DNA of 15,332 nt from Planctomycetes bacterium GWF2_50_10 (GCA_001824635.1 MHYB01000065.1:8143-23474), one strand, 5' to 3'; counted from the first letter of the stretch, positions 1 through 8,618 are shown. Program-made: numbers and translations. The notes: a model not told the origin generated them from the letters alone.

Positions 1-561
1 CAGAGCCACAAGCTCCGAACCGTGCAAAGATGCGCCATTTTCAACCGTAATATCACCGCCGCCTGGACCAGTCTGGAAATCAAACTTGATGTTATCGGGG
101 TTCAAGATGTCGCCGCTTAGAAAATCATTGTCGGCTATGTCGTGGCCTGAGGCGATGAATTTGTTAGCCTGGACGAAGGATTCAGCTCCGAAGACTATGC
201 CGCGAGTGTTGACTATTATGATGTTGCCCTGATTACCAAGCAGTTTGCCGTTGAACTGGGTTGCGCCGCCATTAAGTACTCTGTTGAGCGACCAGAATCC
301 AGCGCCTCCATCCCTGGTGAACTCGAGCGTATCTGTGTTCAAGGTGTCCAGGCTGTCCCAGTTGATAATGGTGTTATCTGATCCGATGTTTACGGTAGTA
401 TGTGAGCCTGGCGGGCTTATAGTTCCGGAGCCGGATACGACCGAGCCGCCAGACGGCGCTGCAAAGAGAGCCGCTGGGCCCATGTTGATGAAGGTCATCG
501 CGACCATCATTATAATTTTAAGATCACGCGAAAAGTAATTTCCAAATTTTATATTCTTCAT
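1..561 (-). CDS. TpsA-type two-partner secretion exoprotein (filamentous haemagglutinin-like), N-terminal 187 residues, partial
   Basis: The ATG at 561 opens a frame that stays open to base 1, so only the first 187 codons are present. AGAGGTGAT lies about 6 bases upstream of the ATG. Residues 1-35 form a long signal peptide: a charged start, a hydrophobic stretch (IIMMVAMTFINMG) and a likely cut near LFAAP. Residues 36-150 resemble the TPS (haemagglutination activity) domain that guides TpsA exoproteins through their TpsB partner: INWDSLD (66-72), LNRVLNG (92-98), FNGKLLGNQGNI (103-114), NTRGIVFG (118-125), ANKFIASGHDI (132-142). The usual NPNGI motif reads NTRGI here. The gene lies 38 bases after the TpsB gene on the same strand, so the two are probably cotranscribed. 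The passenger region is outside the window, so the substrate or adhesive role cannot be stated. Family assignment is strong; the function of the mature protein is unknown. Confidence 0.88.
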   Translation of the reverse strand, partial: MKNIKFGNYFSRDLKIIMMVAMTFINMGPAALFAAPSGGSVVSGSGTISPPGSHTTVNIGSDNTIINWDSLDTLNTDTLEFTRDGGAGFWSLNRVLNGGATQFNGKLLGNQGNIIIVNTRGIVFGAESFVQANKFIASGHDIADNDFLSGDILNPDNIKFDFQTGPGGGDITVENGASLHGSELVAL

Positions 562-599
562 AATATCACCTCTAAACTAAACCTTTATATTAAACCCCA

Positions 600-2444
600 T
601 TACCATCGCAAAAGAAGTGAGACATTAACACGGCTGTCGCCGATGTCAGTTTGTTCTGTTTCCTTAAGTGCAAAGCCCCAGTAAACAGCTCCGGAGACGT
701 GTTCTCCAACTTCAGCCAGCAAGCCGGGGCCGACTGACCAGAGTGTCTGGGTCTTGTCTTCGCCAGGGAGCCTGTCCTTTATGCGGGATTCGCCGAAATC
801 TGAAAATGCCACCGGTGCAAGCTTTCGCAGCAACGGTTTTTTGCCTTGGCTAAATTCGCCTTCGCCTTTACGGGCTTTTTCGTATTTGACCAGGTCGAAT
901 TCATACTGCATGGAAGCGAGCACGCCTTCGTCGGCAAGTATTTCGTACTCTTCATAGCCGCGGACGCTGTACATGCCGCCGAATTGCGTCAGCTTTGAAG
1001 GTACAAGCCGGTCTGTTGTGTATATATGTTTGAAAGTTCCGCTGAGCCGTTGGATCCTGTACTTTTCGTCGAGGAATCGGCTGAGGTATACGCGTGTGGT
1101 ATATATCTGGAAATCTCGCTCGGCGCCGGTTCGTGCCAGGGCAAATTCCTCAGCACTGGAACCACCGATCATGTCCTGGCCTTCCCAGCCAAAGGATGCC
1201 TCAGACATGCGGTCGCGCTTATGTAATTCGACGCCATAGTTGAACAGGTCCATATCGATATCGCTGGTTAGGAACTCAGGGAATATCGAAGGAGTCGTTT
1301 TGCTTTCTTCGTGGCTAAGCCCGGCGAAAACGTCGAAGAACCACTTTCCATACTGGAAGAGATTGTAGCGGAGTTCACCGCCGTAGAATGAGCCGCGGCC
1401 GAGGAAATCAATGTTGCCGCCGGCCGGGGTGCTGTCGTATTCACTATATGAGCCATATACCTTGAAGCGAAGCCGGGGATCAAATACCGGGAAATCATAG
1501 CTGCCGTATACCGAATACTGGTCCGCCCAGTCGGATTCAGGGCTGAACTGATAGATCGCCGTGAAGATGTCATCATATCCAAGCAGGTTCGTATTGATAA
1601 CGCCCACACGCGGCAGCCAGCGATTGCCCTCTGGGCCGGAGTTATCTACCTGGCCGAAGAAGTGCCACGGGTTGACTTCATATACATCGTAGTTTACGTC
1701 GAGAGTCTGCGGGTCTTTTCCTGCTGATATAACCGGCGAGACATAGCGATCGGGATTCTGATTGAGGCGGTTTGTATATTCATTAAGTTTTTTCTGATCG
1801 ATAGTTTTGCCTACTTCAACAGGCGACCAGCCAAGCAGTGCTCTGGGATTGAGAAAGCCTTTGGACTTCTTCGTCTGCTCTTCATCATAATATGTCGCGT
1901 TAACATCAGCCACTTTGCCTTCGATCACCTGGATTGGCAGAACGCCATTGTTAAGCTGGCCATTTGAAACCGCCGTGTTTGGGACGAATACGAAAATGCC
2001 GGCGTAGTGCTTGAGCTTGTACTGGTGGAGAATGTATTGTGTAAAGCCCTGTATAGTGCGCACCGAAATGCGACTTTCAGTGCCAGACTTGGCGATAACA
2101 GATTTTAATTCTGTAAAGTCATAAACGGCGCTTTGAGGCGCCTTCTTGATCGGCTCTGCTGACGCATTGAAGGTGTCGGGTATTTGTCCAAGCAACTCGT
2201 CTGTGGTGATCAGGGTATTTCCACTTACCTGAACCTGCTTGACCATGAAGGTCTGCATAGCATCAAGCTGAGGCTGAGCTTTTTGCGCAGGCGCGTTTGC
2301 GTCCTGGGCTAAAATGCCCTGATCTGGTTGAATCCGTTCGCCCTGTCTTTCAACAGCCAGGCCGGCATTGCCGAACAAAACTGAAATCAAAGTGGCAAAA
2401 ACAAGGTGCGCTATCGGCAGTTTGCGTAATCTTCTACTTTGCAC
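600..2444 (-). CDS. TpsB-type outer-membrane transporter of a two-partner secretion system (ShlB/FhaC/HecB family)
   Basis: This 614-residue protein should sit in the outer membrane and export the TpsA-like protein encoded just downstream. The start is GTG at 2444, with AGGAGG 9 bases upstream. Residues 1-30 form a signal peptide (LVFATLISVLFGNAGLA). A first POTRA domain spans about 66-180 (VKQVQVSGNTLIT near its start, LPIQVIEGKVADV at its end). A second spans about 205-258 and contains the LNEYTNRLNQNPDRYVSP segment. The beta-barrel starts near 260 (FGQVDNSG) and ends with VSLLLRW, an aromatic last residue as in many outer-membrane barrels. The VRGY signature of the Omp85/TpsB loop is at 494-497, and FSDFGE is at 548-553. 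The length slightly exceeds the usual 550-590 residues, mainly because of extra sequence in POTRA 1 (about 92-125). Family call is confident; the substrate is inferred from the neighbour. Confidence 0.93.
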   Translation of the reverse strand: MQSRRLRKLPIAHLVFATLISVLFGNAGLAVERQGERIQPDQGILAQDANAPAQKAQPQLDAMQTFMVKQVQVSGNTLITTDELLGQIPDTFNASAEPIKKAPQSAVYDFTELKSVIAKSGTESRISVRTIQGFTQYILHQYKLKHYAGIFVFVPNTAVSNGQLNNGVLPIQVIEGKVADVNATYYDEEQTKKSKGFLNPRALLGWSPVEVGKTIDQKKLNEYTNRLNQNPDRYVSPVISAGKDPQTLDVNYDVYEVNPWHFFGQVDNSGPEGNRWLPRVGVINTNLLGYDDIFTAIYQFSPESDWADQYSVYGSYDFPVFDPRLRFKVYGSYSEYDSTPAGGNIDFLGRGSFYGGELRYNLFQYGKWFFDVFAGLSHEESKTTPSIFPEFLTSDIDMDLFNYGVELHKRDRMSEASFGWEGQDMIGGSSAEEFALARTGAERDFQIYTTRVYLSRFLDEKYRIQRLSGTFKHIYTTDRLVPSKLTQFGGMYSVRGYEEYEILADEGVLASMQYEFDLVKYEKARKGEGEFSQGKKPLLRKLAPVAFSDFGESRIKDRLPGEDKTQTLWSVGPGLLAEVGEHVSGAVYWGFALKETEQTDIGDSRVNVSLLLRW

Positions 2445-2465
2445 TGCGTTAAACCTCCTAAAGTT

Positions 2466-2477
2466 ATATAGCTATAT
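2466..2477. promoter_or_regulatory. 12-bp perfect palindrome in the TpsB leader
   Basis: ATATAGCTATAT reads the same on both strands and lies 21 bases upstream of the GTG start, just before the AGGAGG site. It could be an operator or a chance AT-rich palindrome. No regulator gene is adjacent to favour either reading. Confidence 0.25.
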
Positions 2478-2529
2478 CTATACTATTATGCTTATTTCCA
2501 AGCTACAAAGCTATGAAAAAACCGGACTT

Positions 2530-2559
2530 ATATTAAAATAGTGGTGGGCATTGTCCCAA
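2530..2559 (-). promoter_or_regulatory. Candidate promoter for the tpsB-tpsA pair
   Basis: On the minus strand, TTGGGA (2559-2554) and TAATAT (2535-2530) are separated by 18 bases. Each box matches 4 of 6 sigma-70 consensus bases. It lies in the 235-bp gap between recJ and the TpsB gene, where a promoter is expected. Planctomycete promoters are poorly defined, so this is a weak call. No convincing recJ terminator was found in the same gap. Confidence 0.25.
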
Positions 2560-2679
2560 TTTGGCAAGAAATCTGCGTTTCAGGCCAGTAATTGGCAGGT
2601 ATATGGGACTTATTGCGTTGAGATCCAATTCTGGATGTGCTTTGGTAAAATGATTTTTAGTACTGATAACGTCGCTGGT

Positions 2680-4431
2680 TTATTCGAAAACTAGATCTTC
2701 GAGTACAAACTGGACGCTTGTCGAACCATTGTAGGTATTGAGTTGAGGCTGGTAGGCGATATGGAAAAACTCCTGCTCAAGGACTTTCTTTTCCAGCGGC
2801 CCCATGTTGAATCCTATACATCTCATGGCTCCTGTCGTATCGCTGATCGAAAGCTGAAGGTGTTCGCCTTTTGGCCCTACGCGACGCGGGGCGGCAATGA
2901 GTTTAACTCCCTTTGAGGCAAAAATAGGTTTGGGATTGCCCTGGCCGAAGGGACCAAGGAGGTCGATCTGATTTACGACGTCAGCCTTGAAGTGACCTAC
3001 TGAACCAAGTGCATCAATGTGCAGGCTGGACTCGGTTTCGTTATGTCCGATATTATCGCGTGCATAGGCTTCAAAGCCTTGAGCAAACGCACCGATTTTT
3101 TCCTTTTGCAGCGTCAGGCCTGCGGCCATTTTGTGACCGCCGAAACTTTGGCAGTGTTCCTGACAGGACTTGATCCCCGAAAGTATATCGAAGCCGGCCA
3201 CCGATCTTGCAGATCCTTGTGCAAGATCGCCTGAGCAGTTGAGCAGTATTGTGGGGCGATAATATCTTTCGACCATGCGCGAGGCCACAATTCCGATAAC
3301 GCCTATGTGCCAGCTTTCATGAGCCAGTACTATCGATCGGCGGTCGGGATGATCCAAACCGGCGTGAGCGACCATCTCGCATGCGTGTTTGAATATTTCT
3401 TTTTCATGCTGCTGGCGCTGCTTGTTCTGAGCCTTGAGGTATTCGGAAATGTGAACCGATCTCAGTTGGTTATCGCTTGTGAGCAGTTCGACCGCAAGAC
3501 GGGCATGGCCCATTCTGCCGGCAGCGTTGAGCATTGGAGCAAGTACGAATGCGATATGGTAACTGTCGAGCGATTGACCGGTCAGGCCTGCGCAGTCCAG
3601 CAGTGCTTTGACTCCGGTAAGCTGGCAATCGGGCAGGGCCTTTAGGCCGTAACTCGTAAGTATCCGATTTTCGCCGAGCAGGTCCACCACATCGGCCACC
3701 GTACCAAGTGAGGCCAGCGTGGTAGCATTGATGAGAAAATCTCGCAGCGGCCCCTGTGCGCGGGCGGTTGTTTTGAATTCATTAACCAGTGCCCACGCAA
3801 GTTTAAACGCGACCATTGCTCCGGCAGATGCATGGTTTGGATATTGGTCATCGAGAAGTGGGTGGACGATAGCTGCTGCGGCGGGCAGTGGAAGCTGGAA
3901 CTGGTGATGGTCGGTTATTATTACATCCATGCCAAGAGCGGCCGCCCTGGCGACAGGCTCTACCGCAGTTATGCCGCAATCGACGGTTATGAGCAGATTA
4001 GTTCCTGATGAAGCGATCTGTTCGACAGCTTCGCTGTTTAAGCCGTAGCCTTCCTCAATGCGATGAGGTATATAATAATCCACCACCGAACCAAGCAATG
4101 TGAGGCACTGGTAAAGAATCGCGGTTGCTGTTATCCCATCAACATCATAATCACCGTAGATGGTAATTTTCTCTTTTTGAGCTAACGCGGCCTTGATCCT
4201 GGCGACGGCGCTTTCCATTCCGGGCATGCGGGCCGGTTCAATAAGGTCTGTAAGTTTAGGTGTGATGAACGAAAAGCACGGTCCCTGTTCGCAGAGGCCT
4301 CGATTTATGAGAACTTGCGCGAGCAGGGGGGATATTTTGAGGGTCTGGGCCAGTTTACCAGCTTCCGGGCTGGGCTGGCGGATAACCCATCGCCTTTTTG
4401 CAGACTTTTGCGTCCTTGCCGAAAATGCCAT
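2680..4431 (-). CDS. recJ: RecJ, single-stranded-DNA-specific 5'-3' exonuclease
   Basis: This 583-residue DHH-family phosphoesterase is a cytoplasmic enzyme. RecJ degrades single-stranded DNA 5' to 3' in recombinational repair and mismatch repair, using Mn2+/Mg2+. Visible motifs run in the family order: GDYDVDG (93-99), VDCG (150-153), the DHH triad (174-176), SLGTVADVV (241-249), LNAAGRMGHA (301-310), WHIGVIGIVASR (374-385) and GGHKMAAG (431-438) in DHHA1. The C-terminal OB-like domain carries LLGPFGQGNPKPIF (491-504) and NGSTSVQFVLEDL (568-580). The length is typical for bacterial RecJ and no catalytic motif is missing. The ATG at 4431 is preceded by AGGTG with 5 bases between. The gene follows the efflux operon on the same strand, but a 157-bp repeat-bearing spacer suggests separate or only partly shared transcription. 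No functional link to its neighbours is apparent. Confidence 0.96.
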   Translation of the reverse strand: MAFSARTQKSAKRRWVIRQPSPEAGKLAQTLKISPLLAQVLINRGLCEQGPCFSFITPKLTDLIEPARMPGMESAVARIKAALAQKEKITIYGDYDVDGITATAILYQCLTLLGSVVDYYIPHRIEEGYGLNSEAVEQIASSGTNLLITVDCGITAVEPVARAAALGMDVIITDHHQFQLPLPAAAAIVHPLLDDQYPNHASAGAMVAFKLAWALVNEFKTTARAQGPLRDFLINATTLASLGTVADVVDLLGENRILTSYGLKALPDCQLTGVKALLDCAGLTGQSLDSYHIAFVLAPMLNAAGRMGHARLAVELLTSDNQLRSVHISEYLKAQNKQRQQHEKEIFKHACEMVAHAGLDHPDRRSIVLAHESWHIGVIGIVASRMVERYYRPTILLNCSGDLAQGSARSVAGFDILSGIKSCQEHCQSFGGHKMAAGLTLQKEKIGAFAQGFEAYARDNIGHNETESSLHIDALGSVGHFKADVVNQIDLLGPFGQGNPKPIFASKGVKLIAAPRRVGPKGEHLQLSISDTTGAMRCIGFNMGPLEKKVLEQEFFHIAYQPQLNTYNGSTSVQFVLEDLVFE

Positions 4432-4439
4432 TAAAACAC

Positions 4440-4575
4440 CTGGAAATTAAAACTCGAAATCCGAATGTCAAAATACGAAACAAATTCAAAATTCTAAACT
4501 CAAATGACCAAAACAAGAGCACAGTGCTTCGGATTTCTACGCCGGAGATTATACCACAAAAGTCGGAGATTAAAA
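4440..4575. repeat. Degenerate AT-rich intergenic repeat (TTCGAATTT-like type)
   Basis: The 157-bp spacer between the outer-membrane factor gene and recJ is filled with short degenerate units such as CTCGAAATCCGAATGTC, ATACGAAAC, AAATTCAAAATTC and CTCAAATGACC, followed by the odd palindrome AGCACAGTGCT (4518-4528) and two copies of CGGAGATTA (4543-4551 and 4564-4572). Stretches of this style recur in intergenic DNA of many planctomycete and other environmental genomes and are often mistaken for short genes. That statement is from memory, not from a search. No transposase or coding function is associated. It may also hold the end of the efflux transcript or the start of the recJ transcript, but no clear terminator or promoter was identified. 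Confidence 0.5.
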
Positions 4576-4588
4576 GCCTACTTGGGGA

Positions 4589-6031
4589 CTATTTCGGGCA
4601 GGTTGGTACGGGCTGATCCCAGCCGCCGCCCAATGCCTTATAAAGTGCCACAAGGTATGTCGCTACGTCTCTCTGGCTTTGTTCGAGCTGATCCTGGCTG
4701 AGATATAGTCGCCGCTGGTTGTCGAGGACGTTTAAAAAGTCGACTAGCCCCTTCGAATATAGCTCATTTGACAGGTCGACCGACCTCTGGTTTGCGGCAA
4801 CTGCTTTTTCAAGTGATCCAAGTCGCTGCTGTTCGCGACCGTATGCGACCAGGGCGTCTTCCACCTCCGACAGCGAGGTCAGGATCGCCCGGATGTAATT
4901 TGCCATCGCCTCTTCCTGGCGGGCGTTTTCGAGGCGAATGTTATTGCGTATCCTGCCTGCATCGAATACCGGCCATGAAAGACCAGGTCCTATTGACCAG
5001 AATCTTGAGCTTGAATTGAACAGGTTATCAGTGTCGGCACTTGCTTGGCCTATGGAGCCTGTCAAAGAAAACCGCGGGAACAGATCAGCGGTAGCAGCTC
5101 CGATCCGGGCAGTCTCGGCGGCGAGTGTCCGTTCGGCCTGCCTTATATCAGGCCTTCGCAGAAGCAGCTGAGATGGAAGCCCAAGCGGGACAATCGGCTT
5201 CGTCGCAGGTACAATTTGTGCTGTGGCAAGTTCCTTTTCAAGTGCGGAAGGCTCAAGTGCAAGCAGTACGGCGAGGCGATGGAGAGCCTGCCTGGTCCCG
5301 ATTTGAAAAGTGGGTATCTGGGACCGCGTGCTTTCAAGCTGTGCGCGGGCCTGGGCCAGGTCAAGTTCGTTTGTCAGGCCGGCTTTGAAACGAGCCTCGA
5401 CGATCAAAAGCGTATTCTGCTGTGATTCGACATTGTTCTGGGCTATGATGAGCCGCTGCTGAAAATCCCTAAGCGAGATATAGCTGCGTGCGACTTCTGC
5501 GGCAACGGATATCCGCACCTCACGGGCAAATTCCTGCGAAGCCTGTACTTCGGCCGTGGCTGCTTCAACCGCCCTGCGGGTCCTGCCGAAGATATCAAGT
5601 TCCCATGCCGCGTCGAAGCCAAGGTCAAAATTATCCTGTTCACGCGGGCCGAAATTAAATCCAGGCGTAGAATTTACGCTCCTGCGACTTCTCGAATAAG
5701 AACCTGTCGCGTTAATATTGGGAAACTCATCAGCCACAGTTATGCCGCGTATGGCCCGGGCTTGCGCGATGCGTGCTGCTGCGATTCGCAAATCAAGATT
5801 GCAAGTGAGTGCCTCGTCGATAAGTGAGCTAAGCTGAGGATCGCCGAGCTGGTCCCACCACCTTGCCAGGTTGGGATCATTAAAATCCTGCGGTGATGAT
5901 TTGACTGTATTGGGGTCCGACCCGGTGAACTGGGCAGGTGTATTGATATCGGGTGTTTTATAATTTGGTCCGACTGTGCACCCGGCAAGGGCAAAGGAAA
6001 TTGCAAAAAGTAACGCAACGATCTTATTCAT
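4589..6031 (-). CDS. NodT/TolC-type outer-membrane efflux lipoprotein
   Basis: This 480-residue protein should form the trimeric outer-membrane and periplasmic channel of a tripartite pump. The chosen ATG at 6031 has GGAG 5 bases upstream and opens a lipoprotein signal peptide with lipobox LAGC (lipidated Cys18), followed by TVGPNYKTP, the standard mature N-terminus of this family. An in-frame ATG at 6049 forms a TGATG overlap with the MFS stop and would add six residues (MKNGVI) before the signal peptide; it remains possible. The mature part has two OEP repeats: the first around 65-265 (WWDQLGDPQLSSLI, ALTCNLDLRIAAARIAQAR, LDLAQARAQLESTRSQ) and the second from about 295 (LLLRRPDIRQAERTLAAETARIG, then PGLSWPVFDAGRIRNNI). 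It is the last gene of the six-gene export operon and the only outer-membrane factor in it, so both pumps probably use it. The substrate is unknown. Confidence 0.93.
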   Translation of the reverse strand: MNKIVALLFAISFALAGCTVGPNYKTPDINTPAQFTGSDPNTVKSSPQDFNDPNLARWWDQLGDPQLSSLIDEALTCNLDLRIAAARIAQARAIRGITVADEFPNINATGSYSRSRRSVNSTPGFNFGPREQDNFDLGFDAAWELDIFGRTRRAVEAATAEVQASQEFAREVRISVAAEVARSYISLRDFQQRLIIAQNNVESQQNTLLIVEARFKAGLTNELDLAQARAQLESTRSQIPTFQIGTRQALHRLAVLLALEPSALEKELATAQIVPATKPIVPLGLPSQLLLRRPDIRQAERTLAAETARIGAATADLFPRFSLTGSIGQASADTDNLFNSSSRFWSIGPGLSWPVFDAGRIRNNIRLENARQEEAMANYIRAILTSLSEVEDALVAYGREQQRLGSLEKAVAANQRSVDLSNELYSKGLVDFLNVLDNQRRLYLSQDQLEQSQRDVATYLVALYKALGGGWDQPVPTCPK

Positions 6032-6048
6032 AATTACTCCATTTTTCA

Positions 6049-7650
6049 TCAGTGGCCTTGGACATGTACTTTTTCGTTTGCAGTACTTCGCATAACAAAT
6101 ACCAGGGGTATTATAGCCAGAAATAATATCCCGAGAAGCCAAAAAGCATCTATAAAAGACAGCATCGCTGCCTCACGCTGCACAAGCGAATAAATCAGCG
6201 ATTTTGCCTGCATGGCTGCGGTATACGCGTTAGTTCCCTGGGCGATAATCGCATCATGGGCGTTGGCGGACATTTCTCGGTAGGCCGGGTTGTAATCATT
6301 GACGTGATCAGTGAGCCTTGCCTGGTGGAACTGCGTTCGCCTGGCCAGTATTGTTGTTACGAAAGAAATACCGAAACTGCCGCCGAGGTTTCGCGAGAGG
6401 TTTACAAGCCCGGAAGCCTGGTCGTACTGGGTTTTGGCAAGAAAATGATATGCTACGGAATTTATGGGCACAAACAGAAATCCAAGGGATGCAGAAATTA
6501 TTATTCTTGCCCACACCGCATGGGCAAAACTTGTCTGGAGGCTAAATCGCGTCGATTCGAATAAGCCAATGGCCCCGATAACCAAGCCGACGATGACGAG
6601 CCAGCGTGCCTGCACTTTGCTCAGCAGAAGGCCAACTATAGGCATGGTGCACAGTGTAACGATACCTCCGGGTGAAAGCACCAGTCCGCTAAGGGTAGCG
6701 TTATAGCCCAGAAGCGTCTGGAGATATATCGGCAGCAGCACCGTCGAACCGTAAAGCACAAATCCCACAAAAAAAATCATAAATACGGCTGCGCTGAAAT
6801 TACGATCTTTGAGGAGTTTGAGATCGACGACGGGCTGGCTATGCCTGAGTTCCCATATCACGACTGCGATTAGGCACACAACGGCTATGATCGCAAGTGA
6901 GTTGATGAACTGCGATGCGAACCAGTCCTCTCGCTGGCCTTTGTCGAGCATGATCTGGAGGGCACCGAGACCTACACTTAAAAGGCCAAGGCCGATGAAG
7001 TCTATTTTGAGTCCTGTTTTAAACGTTTTGCGTATTAGGAAAGGCGGATCCTTAATAAGCATGCCGGTAAGGGCGATAGAAAGAAAGCCCACGGGAATAT
7101 TGATCAGGAAAATCCATCGCCAGCTATAATTATCCGTGATCCATCCGCCGAGAGTTGGGCCGATGATTGGGGCAAATACGATTCCCATTCCATAAACGGC
7201 CATTGCCATTCCTCGCCGCTTGGGTTCAAAGCTTTCCACCAGGATCGATTGTGAAATAGGCTGCAAAGCTCCGCCGCTGGCTCCCTGGAGGATCCTGAAG
7301 AGCACCAGCGTTTCGATATTCGGAGCCAAGCCGCATAAAAGGGAGGTAATGGTGAACATTGCGACGCATGCGATGTAAAATCGTTTTCGGCCGAAAAGCA
7401 TTGAGAACCAGCCCGAAAGCGGCAGTATAATAGCGTTTGCGACAAGGTACGACGTAAGTACCCATGTGCTTTCATCGATGCTCGCCGAGAGGTTGCCGGC
7501 GATGTGCGGAAGCGCAACATTTGCGATGGAGGTATCGAGCACCTCCATAAATGTCGCTATCATGACAGTTACGGCAATGATCCAGGGGCTATGTGCCGGT
7601 CGCCAGTCAGCGTGAAGATCGTTTGAGTTTTGCACGGGATCAAGGCTCAT
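6049..7650 (-). CDS. EmrB/QacA-type (DHA2, 14-TM) MFS drug:H+ antiporter
   Basis: This 533-residue inner-membrane protein probably expels hydrophobic compounds in exchange for protons. Family motifs are visible: LDTSIANVALP (38-48, motif D1 in helix 1), GWFSMLFGRKR (80-90, motif A) and GMGIVFAPIIGPTLGGW (154-170, motif C of antiporters). The first hydrophobic helix starts near residue 22, and hydrophobic stretches continue to a last helix near 505-525, as expected for 14 segments. The ATG at 7650 overlaps the 3' end of the EmrA-like gene by 11 bases, so translation is likely coupled; its ribosome site is weak (AAGAG). With the adjacent EmrA-type adaptor and the downstream outer-membrane lipoprotein it makes a complete EmrAB-TolC-like tripartite system. 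The substrate cannot be predicted from sequence. Confidence 0.94.
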   Translation of the reverse strand: MSLDPVQNSNDLHADWRPAHSPWIIAVTVMIATFMEVLDTSIANVALPHIAGNLSASIDESTWVLTSYLVANAIILPLSGWFSMLFGRKRFYIACVAMFTITSLLCGLAPNIETLVLFRILQGASGGALQPISQSILVESFEPKRRGMAMAVYGMGIVFAPIIGPTLGGWITDNYSWRWIFLINIPVGFLSIALTGMLIKDPPFLIRKTFKTGLKIDFIGLGLLSVGLGALQIMLDKGQREDWFASQFINSLAIIAVVCLIAVVIWELRHSQPVVDLKLLKDRNFSAAVFMIFFVGFVLYGSTVLLPIYLQTLLGYNATLSGLVLSPGGIVTLCTMPIVGLLLSKVQARWLVIVGLVIGAIGLFESTRFSLQTSFAHAVWARIIISASLGFLFVPINSVAYHFLAKTQYDQASGLVNLSRNLGGSFGISFVTTILARRTQFHQARLTDHVNDYNPAYREMSANAHDAIIAQGTNAYTAAMQAKSLIYSLVQREAAMLSFIDAFWLLGILFLAIIPLVFVMRSTANEKVHVQGH

Positions 7651-8599
7651 TTTTTACTCTTATCGACGGCACTACGGACATTCCGGGCGAGAGCATTTGT
7701 AATTCATCGGGCTGGGCCTCGATAACGATTTTTACAGGGACTCGCTGAACGATTTTTACATAATTGCCCGTGGCGTTTTCAGGTGGCAGCAGCGAGAACC
7801 GCGAACCTGTTCCGGATTGGATAGAATCAACACGGCCTTTGAGCCGCATATATGGGAACGCATCAATTTTAACATTCACTTCCTGCCCAGGGCGGATTTC
7901 TTTAAGCTGAGTCTCCTTATAATTTGCGACTACCCACATTTTCGGCGGCACTACTGCCAGCAGCGGCTGACCGACAGAGACATAAGACCCCGGCTCGACA
8001 CTTTTTTTGGTGATCTTGCCGGACTCAGGAGCATAGATCTTTGTGTAAGACAGTTGAAGCTCGGCCTGGTCAAGCGCGGAATTCGCCTCGGCAATGCGAG
8101 CCTGGGCGACTGCCGCCTGCTTTGTTGTAGCCAGGTATTTTGCAGCGGCCGAATCCGCGGCAGCTTTGGCATTATCCAATTGCTGCTTGGAAACACTGTT
8201 TACGGCCTCCTGGTAACGGCGAAGATCAGTTTCAGTCCGCCGAGCCTCGGCCTGGGCGGCAACTATATCAGCTTGCACCTGCTGTATCTGTGCCTTGGAT
8301 GCTTCAAGCGAAGCCTCCGAAGCCGCAACTTTAGCCTGGTAATCGGCAGGATCTATCTCGACGAGCAATTGGCCCTGCTGGACTAACTGATTGTCGTCCA
8401 CATAAACCTTAAGCACATGCCCTGCAACTCGCGGGCTTATCTGTACCACATGCCCTTCGATAAATGCATCATCAGTCCATTCATAAATCAGCGATTTCAT
8501 AAAATATTTAACACCGTAATGCAGTCCCATGACAGCTGCTGCTGAAAATACAATGATCCAGAAAATTTTGCCGATATTACTCTTACGTTCTTTTGCCAT
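7640..8599 (-). CDS. EmrA-type membrane fusion protein (HlyD family)
   Basis: This 319-residue periplasmic adaptor links the MFS pump to the outer-membrane channel. A single N-terminal membrane anchor spans about 11-30 (KIFWIIVFSAAAVMGLHYGV). TDDAFIEGHVVQISPRVAGHV (42-62, cited here only by position and its first and last residues T and V) is the highly conserved EmrA-type start of the first lipoyl-like half. An Ala/Gln-rich alpha-hairpin covers roughly 88-190. The second lipoyl half includes GKITKKSVEPGSYVSVGQPL, followed by a beta-barrel with PPKMWVVANYKETQL. The ATG at 8599 has GAGAAG 5 bases upstream. The gap to the preceding adaptor gene is 19 bases and the 3' end overlaps the MFS gene by 11 bases. 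Length is slightly below the E. coli EmrA length (about 390), mainly because of a shorter hairpin region. Confidence 0.93.
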   Translation of the reverse strand: MAKERKSNIGKIFWIIVFSAAAVMGLHYGVKYFMKSLIYEWTDDAFIEGHVVQISPRVAGHVLKVYVDDNQLVQQGQLLVEIDPADYQAKVAASEASLEASKAQIQQVQADIVAAQAEARRTETDLRRYQEAVNSVSKQQLDNAKAAADSAAAKYLATTKQAAVAQARIAEANSALDQAELQLSYTKIYAPESGKITKKSVEPGSYVSVGQPLLAVVPPKMWVVANYKETQLKEIRPGQEVNVKIDAFPYMRLKGRVDSIQSGTGSRFSLLPPENATGNYVKIVQRVPVKIVIEAQPDELQMLSPGMSVVPSIRVKNEP

Positions 8600-8618
8600 C
8601 TTTACTTCTCAATAAAAC

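Noticed and set aside
245..538. 97-residue plus-strand open frame
   Set aside because: It lies antisense to the TpsA N-terminus, which has a signal peptide, a ribosome site and family motifs; the plus-strand frame has none.
4398..4616. 72-residue plus-strand open frame over the recJ leader
   Set aside because: Its translation is made of the degenerate AT-rich repeat (KTRNPNVKIRNKFKI style), a known kind of false gene, and it overlaps two real genes at its ends.
6032..6142. N-terminal extension of the outer-membrane lipoprotein by 37 residues
   Set aside because: It would place polar sequence before a lipoprotein signal peptide and overlap the MFS gene; the ATG at 6031 has GGAG at a good distance.
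7817..8386. 189-residue plus-strand open frame
   Set aside because: It is antisense to the EmrA-type adaptor, lacks a ribosome site and has an odd Cys/Leu/Arg-rich composition typical of shadow frames.
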